Shown here piece by piece: positions 56,481 through 64,000 of a stretch of DNA of 64,000 bases. The stretch spans positions 124,001-188,000 of the forward strand of contig WHVD01000006.1 of the NCBI GenBank assembly GCA_015178975.1, written 5' to 3'. The translations under genes were made by a program, and so were the position numbers. The stretch is from Hysterangium stoloniferum. Its lineage: Eukaryota > Basidiomycota > Agaricomycetes > Hysterangiales > Hysterangiaceae. The notes below the pieces were generated by a model that was not told the DNA's origin, made no database searches, and worked only from the letters and a program-made list of their open reading frames with translations. The number at the start of each line of letters is the position of its first letter. Within the stretch, counting starts at the first letter, position 1.

Positions 56481-56608
56481 TAAATCGCTACGCGGTCGGT
56501 CTCCATTCTATATACCTTGGTGCGTTTCTCAACTACAGCCGTTCTGTGTTTCAGCTTACCAAAGGTAGCAGACGTACATTCTTCATACTGGTGGTTTACT
56601 GGATCGAT

Positions 56609-57543
56609 ATGTTTACTGGACTTGTAAGTTTCTGAATTATTACGTATGAAGTTCCAAGTTACCGTGGTGCGCAGGTTGAGCATATGGGCTATGTTTCATC
56701 CATCGTCCCGCTTGATACAACTGAGAGTGGTGGCGAGGGCTGGAGCATGACAATATCGAATGCAGCAGAAATTCTCGATGATTGCCATATAGGAGACTCC
56801 ATCTCCGTCAATGGGGCATGTCTGACTGTTACGGAGCACACGACAGACTCCTTTAAAGTAGGACTTGCACCAGAGACATTGGAGAAAACCAACCTGGGTA
56901 GGCACGCCCACATACACAGACGTAGTGATCAAGTGCCAATTGTGACCCACTTTTGAAGGAAAGCTAGCAGAAGGGGATTATGTCAACCTGGAAAGAGCCA
57001 TGGCGGCGCATGTGCGATTCGGTGGCCATTTTGTCCAGGTACGGTTTCCCTTCAAATGCTATGTTTTTGCTCACAGCCAGCTACAAAGGGCCATGTTGAT
57101 TCGACAGCCACGATTGTATCGATAATTCCCGATGAAAACTCGATGCGCTTTCTGTTTAAACTTCCCGAAGGGACATCCTTGCTGCCATACATCATACCAA
57201 AGGGTTACATTGCTATTGACGGGATATCGTGAGTTTTCTTTATCGTCACATCAAGGTCCTGCGTCATAGTATATTGTTAAGCCTCACCTTGACATCTGTC
57301 TCCGACATGGATCACACGTTTGGTGTTATGATCATAGCTCACACTCAAAACAAAGTGACGCTTGCACGGAAATCCGTTGGCGAGACTGTCAACATTGAAG
57401 TTGATATGTTAGGTAAGTACGTTGAAAAGGCCGTTATTGCCAGCTTTGGCGGAGACAGTGAGAGTCCTGGATCTGCGGGAGAGGGTTTGCGTGCGATGAT
57501 TGAGAAAGTTGTCGAGAGAGTATTAAAAGAAAAGGGTATATAG
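56609..57543 (+). CDS. RIB5: Riboflavin synthase
   Basis: Catalyses the last step of riboflavin synthesis, dismutation of two 6,7-dimethyl-8-ribityllumazine molecules into riboflavin and a pyrimidine. Exons 56609-56623, 56675-56897, 56959-57038, 57089-57228 and 57282-57543 keep frame and give 239 residues, close to the usual length. The protein begins with the canonical MFTGLVE, has the N-terminal barrel with DSISVNGACLTVTE and GEVE-like ends, the linker NLERAM, the barrel junction GGHFVQGHVD, and the C-terminal barrel with YIAIDGISLTLTSV, HTQNKVTLARKSVGETVNIE and DMLGKYVEK. The first exon holds only five codons. For the third exon an alternative acceptor exists 16 bases further on; the one used restores the family's KLAEGDYVNLERAM. 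A copia element was inserted about 125 bp upstream of the start codon. Confidence 0.93.
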
Positions 57544-57619
57544 ACAGAGGGTATTTAGAAGTACACAGTAAGGAAATGGATGAATTCTTGAGCAAGCAAC
57601 GTCAAGGACACTGGTGTCA

Positions 57620-58402
57620 TCAGGCTTGCCCGTCGCTCACGGTTATCAGTATATCGTCAAGTTGTTTCTTCTCTTGTTCCGCCCGCTCTATGGCCTGTTG
57701 TAGTCTCTCTTCGCCACCCTGTAACCGCTCGGACATGCCCATTAACATAACACGAATTTGCTCCATGTGAGCAAGTGTTGCTTCCGCTGAGGATGTTGAG
57801 GGGTGTGGTCTTTCCATTGCAGATGCTGATGATGCCGACGCATCACCGACACCTATACGAGACATGGTAACACCTATAGGTCGTGTAGAAGACAAAAAAT
57901 TTCCACCAATGTTAAGTGTTTCCTACAAAGCGACGATGTGAGTTAAGAACTATGAAGGTATGAACTGACCAACCTCCCAGTCATCTCCAGCAAACCTCTT
58001 CAACTCCCGCTCCATCAACTTTTCTCGTGATTTCACGCGTTCTAGCTCTGCCATGGCCCTTTCATTTTCTCTCTGGGTGCCATGCAAAAGAAGCTCCAGC
58101 CCTTGAAACTCTTTCTCCAGTTCATGGACTTTCTCAATAGGTGGGCGAGCCCTCAAAGCAGCGTTAAGCGATTCAACCTGACTTTGTAGCTATAACTGAT
58201 ATCAGCACTAGTTTCTCCTTATGCCACGGGTATCGATGGGGTGAACACACACTTTCTCATTCTCCCGTCGGGCCGCGGCCAAATCTTGTCGCAACAGATC
58301 TTCGATGGAATTGTGTTCACCGTCCCAAACAAAACCTAAATCATCGGTTCCTGCGACACTTTGTGACTGACGATGCCGGACAGTCTGAGCTCGTCGATTC
58401 AT
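57620..58402 (-). CDS. Coiled-coil protein of unknown function
   Basis: Three exons (58402-58253, 58189-57974, 57922-57620) splice cleanly into 222 residues. I do not recognise the family. The N-terminus is basic (MNRRAQTVRHRQSQS), followed by an acidic segment (DDLGFVWDGEHN), a long heptad-rich coiled coil (about residues 35-120, including ELEKEFQGLELLLHGTQREN), a Ser/Ala-rich linker and a second short coiled coil (ERLQQAIERAEQEKKQLDDI) at the end. No signal or membrane segment is visible. The frame stays open upstream of the chosen ATG to about 58525 but without another ATG, and a possible upstream intron (GTAAGTG ... GATCAG) lies there, so a 5' exon could be missing. It converges with riboflavin synthase; 76 bp separate their stop codons. 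Confidence 0.65.
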
Positions 58403-59889
58403 GGAAGCGTGTTCGGGGCACGATACCTGATCACGTGACACAAGATACTTGCTGATTAATACACTTACAAAGAAAGCTTGCTGCTTGGGTGAGCTACTTT
58501 TTGTGCACCGCAAAATCCTTCCCAAAAGGTTGAAATTTAAGAAATGACTTTTGCTTTGTACTAAATATTTTTAGATCACACAAATGTGCAATGGAAGGAC
58601 ACCTTTGGCTTGAATGTAGTTTGTCAGTAATTTAAGTTCAATATTGGCTACAGTATGTAAAATCCGTGCAAAAAATTAGCAGTGTTTTGTGACTGCATAA
58701 AATGTAGGGCAAGATTATAGTGGGTTGCAAAACACAAGGCACCAGTTCTGGGCCTTATGTAAATGACTCATTTTATGCAGGCACAAAATACTGATAAAAG
58801 GTCATTTTTTGGGTATATTTTGGCATGCACAATATTGAAATTGGATGTAATAATTACTGCTATCTGCTGGCTAAACTCAGCCCTACCTTTACATAATTCC
58901 ACTTTTGTGTAGCCTAAATTGCCTACATTAAGATTTAGTAAAAAATTCATTTCCTTCATCTCGAAGCCTGAGACTCGAAAGTACCAGTTCACGTTTTAGT
59001 GCCGGCATTATACTTCTATAGTCATCTCTCAAGTTTTCCCACAAAGGGCATGATATTGCATGAGTATGCTTAAAGGATCGAGACAAATGCTCTCAGAAAG
59101 GGATGTTAATCGGGATGAGGCATATCGCCCACCCGTCCTCAACACTGTGGGGCGCCAACCACCATCAACATATACAGTCCAGACGATTTTCGCTTGCAAT
59201 TGTCTACAGGGAACCAGACGGCCCACCGCCTTGGCGCTAGCTCGTCTATCGTGTTAATGCCTAGTTAACTTCATAGGATGACCACACACGAGTAAAATGA
59301 TGCAGTCATCAAATAATACTTATTGCTTGTCCTAGTCTATTAGTTTTTTTCAGGAAGTGTAACCCACGTTGCTTCAACTTCGGGAATACATACTTATTTG
59401 ATAACAACAACGATAACAATGAGGTAGTGATACAGTGTGGAAGCTTTTCTTGCACGTTCTTGAACAAAGAAAGGGATGTCGTAGGAACATGCTAATGTGC
59501 ACTTCTCTCTGTTATCTGGAAATATTTGACGATAATGCTAGAAATAACTCGCGAATAGTTAGCAGACAGTGCGGGATAAACTGCAACTGATTAACGATTA
59601 TCGCGGCACTCCGTCCATGTTCCATTCCATGTGTGTCCATTAATGCTCTTGTTATGAAAATAACGTATAGACTGGCCTGGGAACTATTCGACGGGACGTT
59701 CACGGAAGGCGCTGATCGACCGTCGGCTGCGGATGCATGCCGACATCATTTTTTGGTACCGCTCGTCCTGCGCCTAACTGATTGGGTTTGGTGCCCAAAG
59801 TTCCACTTATACCCTCTCTATTTTTCTCTCTTTTCGTTCTAGATTTTAGACCCACACACCGCTCGCCTTGATACTATTTGCTATAAATC
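58403..59889. other. AT-rich intergenic region and carrier promoter
   Basis: No gene was found. Bases 58550-58990 are AT-rich and contain an imperfect inverted repeat (TGCATAAAATG at about 58695 and CATTTTATGCA at about 58770), possibly a small decayed DNA element. Bases 59780-59889, with the pyrimidine-rich TACCCTCTCTATTTTTCTCT and TTTGCTATAAATC just before the ATG, probably include the carrier gene's promoter and leader. Confidence 0.4.
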
Positions 59890-62800
59890 ATGGTTCTCAA
59901 TGCCATTCGACAGACGGTGGCTACGCCAGAGACTGAACTTAGACGATGGAAGCGTGCGTTCGAGAGCCATGCTAAAAAGGAGATCGGTGGACAAAAGTGC
60001 GTCTTTTACTTTTTGTAAACTGAGAACTGCCCTTCTGAGGCTACGACTGCACGTCATTTAGGTACTTAGATATAGACACATTCATCAATGCTATTGCTCC
60101 TACGGGTGATTTAGACAAGATAGATCGCGCACAGTACGCTATACTTTTCCGCGTGGCCGATAGTTCGCGACGAGGCCTAGTTTCTTGGGATGATTTTGTG
60201 GTGTTTGAGACTATGCTCAAACGGCCAGATGCTGATTATTGGATGGCGTTCAAATATTTTGATGCGTGAGTCATATACTATAAATAAAGTCAGCTACTTA
60301 GAAAAGAGTTGCATCTTTCCAGAGATTCTTCCGGAACAATAACATATGACGAGTTTAAAAACGTATTCTCAGCCAACCTTGGTCCCGATAGTATACCTTT
60401 TGACTTTGACTGGTATGTGGTAGTTATTTGTAGTTATTCTACATGTTCTGATATTAAATTATTATAGCGACTGGGTAAAACTATACTTGGGCAAACGGGA
60501 TGGCACACATGTGCTTGGATGTGAGTATTTGGACTGGTACTAAGCTACAGGCGACATTGCTGACAAGGTCTAACTAGATAACGAGTTCACTCAAGTCATG
60601 AAAGGTCTTCAGGGTGAACGCTTGCGACAAGCATTTAAATACTTAGACGATAATCAAGATGGTTTTATCCGTCCTGAACAATTCCGAAGGATTATTGTGG
60701 TGCGTCGATGTGTAACTCTCCAGGTATCAAGCTAAAAATGACTTCTAGGAATTGGCCGGGCATAAATTATCAGATACCGTTATCGAAAGGCTACCCACTT
60801 TATGCACTATTTCTCCTGGAGGTCGGATATCTTATTCGGAAGTGATTGCTTTCCATAATGTCATTCGAGGTGCGGCATCCCTATACATTACCTCGCCTCG
60901 TCTCATAATTTATAGATATGGATATGGTTGAGCGGTCAGTGTGCTTATTGTCGCTCAATTAATATGCAACTGATATTCTTGACAGAGTGATCCGCGAAGC
61001 CACCGCCAAATCAAAAGACGGTCGTATAGACCAGGTAGACTTTTTAAATCACGCAGCAGCGACGACGCGTTATGGTGTCTTCTCTCCCATGGAGGCATCG
61101 ATTGTTTTCCATTTTGCTGGACGGGGGAATGGCAACCAACGCCTCGCCCTGGTGGACTTTGCTCAACTTTTAGATCCCCGATGGGAACCACCAGCAGATA
61201 CATTCGCCAGGCCGGCCGTATCAGATGCTGCTTCATTTCTCCAAGGATTCGCACATTCAGCGTATAACTTTGTTTTGGGTGGATTTGCAGGATCATTTGG
61301 CGCTACAATTGTCTACCCAATTGATTTAGGTCTGTGATCGGATATTGTGTTGCAGCGCATTACTGAACCATGGAAATGCCATAGTCAAGGTAATGTCGTA
61401 TCTTCATAGCATGTACCGGGTGTTGTCAACGCACTTTCATTTCACTTTGTAGACGCGGTTAGTCCGTCTTTTATCCCTGGATTTGTCTAGCACTGACGTT
61501 CTTTCAGTATGCAAAATCAGCGAAGTACGGTTGTCGGCCAGTTGCTATACGAGAATAGCATGGACTGTGTTAAGAAGGTATTCCGCAATGAAGGTTTATT
61601 AGGATTTTATCGCGGCCTTGGCCCTCAGCTTGTGGTACGTCGTCAGATTTACGATTGGTAAATTTTGCAGTCTGACGGTACGTATTTTACAGGGTGTGGC
61701 CCCTGAGAAAGCCATCAAGCTCACTGTGAATGACCTTGTTCGCGGGAGAGCTATGGATCCTGAGACTGGCCGGATCGCGCTACCATGGGAGCTTATTGCA
61801 GGTGCAACTGCCGGTGGATGCCAAGTTGTGCGTCTAAAGCTTGCGTTTTGATGCTTTGCCTTCATTTCTGTGCTGCAGGTCTTCACGAACCCCTTAGAGA
61901 TTGTGTAAGTCAGGGGTTTCTTCTTATTCCTGATCTTGACTCAACGCCATTAATGTTTCAGTAAGATCCGCCTACAAATCCAAGGCGAAGTTGCGAAGGC
62001 TGAAGGTGTCGTTCCGCGAGGAGCGATCCATATTGTGAAGCAATTGGGCCTTGTTGGTTTATACCGCGGCGCGTCGGCATGTCTATTGCGCGACATACCT
62101 TTTTCGGCCATTTACTTTACCGGTGAGTATGAACGCGCGGTGGCCGTGTTTCGGTTCAGCTCATAACCGGTAAATGCAGCATACTCCCATTTGAAGAAGG
62201 ATTTTTTCCAAGAGGGTTACAACGATAAGAAGCTCAGCTTTCTAGAGACACTAGCAGCAGCAGGTATCGCGTAGGTGTACGAGCCTTTACGGACCATGTG
62301 GATCGCTTATCTCCTCGTAGCGGTATGCCTGCTTCATATCTGACCACACCAGCAGGTAAATTTATTCAATCCTATTTGGGAGAATACTAACCCTTGTCAG
62401 ATGTGGTGAAGACGCGTTTACAAGTGGAAGCGCGAAAGGGTCAGACGTCGTACAAAGGCCTAGCTGATGCCTTTGTGAAGATCTGTAAGACAACTGACTA
62501 GTCCTTGATGTGTATTGATAGTGGATGATAGACCGGGAAGAGGGCTTTAAAGCTCTCTATAAAGGTGGTATGGCTCGTGTCCTGCGAAGTAGCCCACAGT
62601 TCGGATTTACGCTAGTGGCATATGAATATTTACACAAGGTACGTACCTTTGCTGCACATTGCAAGGTGACTTGCACTGATCCCAACTTTCTAGTTCCTTC
62701 CCGTGAGTTTAGCGGTGTTGAAAGTGTCCACATAATGACCTAATTATATTTAGTACCCATGGCAAGAACAACCACGACAGTTGGAAACCCGGTTGACTTC

Positions 62801-62946
62801 GGCTGACTCGGATTTATCTCGTATCCGGTATGCATTCTCTTCTGTAGTATCTAAGTGGAAGTGTTCACCTTCGCTGTAGAGCTCGGAATGCACTCAAGAT
62901 CCTTTTGGATGTACATGGGGACTTTGGGCGTCGATCTGCGAAGTGA
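59890..62946 (+). CDS. AGC1: Calcium-regulated mitochondrial aspartate/glutamate carrier
   Basis: Exchanges mitochondrial aspartate for cytosolic glutamate across the inner membrane, part of the malate-aspartate shuttle. Twenty exons keep frame for 657 residues: 59890-59996, 60062-60265, 60323-60412, 60468-60520, 60578-60699, 60749-60869, 60916-60934, 60986-61329, 61385-61389, 61453-61457, 61508-61634, 61693-61824, 61879-61904, 61962-62122, 62180-62270, 62321-62355, 62401-62484, 62532-62638, 62754-62827, 62880-62946. The N-terminal half holds EF-hand regions ([33 protein letters not shown]) facing the intermembrane space. The C-terminal half has three carrier repeats with signatures YPIDLVKTR, NPLEIVKIR and TPADVVKTR, and [25 protein letters not shown] and [15 protein letters not shown]. 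Two adjacent 5-nt exons encode most of the first signature. Length and order fit the Aralar/citrin/AGC1 family. Confidence 0.93.
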
Positions 62947-64000
62947 TTGATAGCTGTCTAGTATTTATTCGTGACGGGGGCCTAGTTCCTGTCAGTAAAT
63001 CAACATGGTAGACCTTTCTATTTTCAGAGATGCTCTGATTGGTTCCCGGCTTAAGTGATGTGATTAGAGATTGAATCTTTAACAAATCAAAATACCGATA
63101 GGATCATTGAGAATTATTACTGTCGTCTGGCCACGCCAGGTATTCGGTAGCTAATTATGTAGCTGCGCTATAAATATTGCATTCGGTGACCTCGGTCACT
63201 AGCGGCATTTTGTCTCTTCATATGTAACGGGACCGGCTTCACGGCACCGTTTGGGGGTGGGAACTCTATTCTCCTAACGGAACAGCGCTGACACAAAATG
63301 AGGTCGAACACGATGCAGTAAGAACAACAGAGGTTGTGACAAAATGATCAGAAGTTTTTAACCTATGGTACCCTTGATTTTGGGGTGGACATCGGGTCTG
63401 GCCAAGCTATGTATTTGTCTGATAGCTAGATGTAAGGCACTACCTATTGAAACACCTATTAATTTCAAATCAGCCAGTAGTAACTTGTAGTGTGGTCTGG
63501 CCAATGTATTCAATATAGGTCTGCCCAGCGCTGGACAAACCGCTCTGCTACTGATTTTCGTAGTATTGCAATGATTTCGAACCCGTCAAAAGGGTATTAT
63601 AGCCTTCAAGTTCTCTGAACTCATCAACTGCTTTCTTGATGATGTGAGGATTCTATTCTGATCTTTCAATTTAGTTTTGCCAGGAGAGCACGGGGTCTTG
63701 ATCGCTTGTACTTCTACGAGCGGTTCGTAACCAAGTGCCAAAAAACGCGCAACCTTACAGGATATAATCTACTCGATCCTTAAGCCCGAAATTTCCAGGA
63801 AAAAATTGAAGACAATTTTGTACATACCGTTTCATATACTGCTTGGTTTTGTTAGAAGATAATCGTGTCGTCGGTGCGGAAGTTTATTTCGATCGATCAT
63901 ATCGCCAATCCCGTGGCTGTGCTCTGATGACTTTAGTTGTTGGTGGATTTCTCACTCCGACATATATAATACACTGGAGGCTAATGGAACTTCTCACCCC
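62947..64000. other. Region downstream of the carrier, no gene recognised
   Basis: About one kilobase without a convincing coding region; only frames below about 65 codons are open. Part of the carrier's 3' untranslated region should lie at its start. Short GT-AG-like signals occur, so the start of an unrecognised gene beyond the window cannot be excluded. Confidence 0.4.

Noticed and set aside
58403-58525. Extension of the coiled-coil gene to 58525
   Set aside because: The frame has no ATG there (the codon is TTG), so the ATG at 58402 was used.
59060-59257. 65-codon frames on both strands at 59029-59257
   Set aside because: No family resemblance, no splice-consistent extension, and both strands are open over the same bases.
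61330-61507. One long intron between 61329 and 61508 in the carrier gene
   Set aside because: It would delete the V-K-T-R part of the signature and change the frame; two 5-nt exons with good splice sites restore both.

Overview
The window looks like nuclear DNA of a filamentous fungus, most likely a basidiomycete (Agaricomycetes; a Rhizoctonia-like species would fit, but this is inference). The reasons are short GT-AG introns of about 45-65 bases, genes with up to 20 exons including micro-exons, chromodomain Ty3/gypsy elements, and housekeeping proteins of fungal type. No rRNA, tRNA or CRISPR array was recognised.

Layout. Bases 1-45,060 are a nested graveyard of mobile elements; bases 45,480-63,000 hold six host genes and one young Ty1/copia insertion. 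In the graveyard I separate: Gypsy-A (3' end of a copy at 1-3594, LTRs at 22607-24226, solo LTRs at 40898 and 42510); Gypsy-B (minus-strand copy 7889-22606, plus-strand remnant 38613-44391, solo LTRs at 21608 and 39658); an LTR element 'C' with no recognisable polymerase (whole copy 9903-15763, partial copies 4383-6334 and 6335-7888); Gypsy-D (about 28.6-38.6 kb, minus strand) carrying a 1951-bp LTR-like insertion; and two Tc1/mariner DNA transposons (18816-20418 and 27250-28605). Target-site duplications (AGAGG, AGAGC, TAGCA, CAGTA, GTTTC, GCCAC, TAAAT, and TA for Tc1) fix much of the insertion order. A 47-unit 18-bp minisatellite lies at 24227-25072.

Host genes in order: an APC-superfamily amino-acid permease with a long cytosolic tail (45483-48104, +); TRM5 tRNA(m1G37) methyltransferase (48273-50107, -); a TatD/Scn1-type metal-dependent hydrolase (50174-51436, +) divergent from TRM5 with only 66 bp between start codons; riboflavin synthase (56609-57543, +); a coiled-coil protein of unknown function (57620-58402, -); and the calcium-regulated mitochondrial aspartate/glutamate carrier (59890-62946, +). 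The copia element (51538-56480) sits between the TatD gene and riboflavin synthase, ending about 130 bp before the latter's start codon.

The most notable points are: (1) element C, whose only recognisable gene is conserved between two diverged sub-families but matches no retroelement domain I know; (2) an antisense, intron-containing gene in the 3' region of Gypsy-B, conserved in two copies and encoding a coiled coil plus a cysteine-rich finger-like motif; (3) two consecutive 5-nt micro-exons in the aspartate/glutamate carrier that encode its carrier signature; (4) a sharp CpG-depletion stratigraphy, with nearly CpG-free Tc1 transposons, one of them inside a CpG-containing host element.
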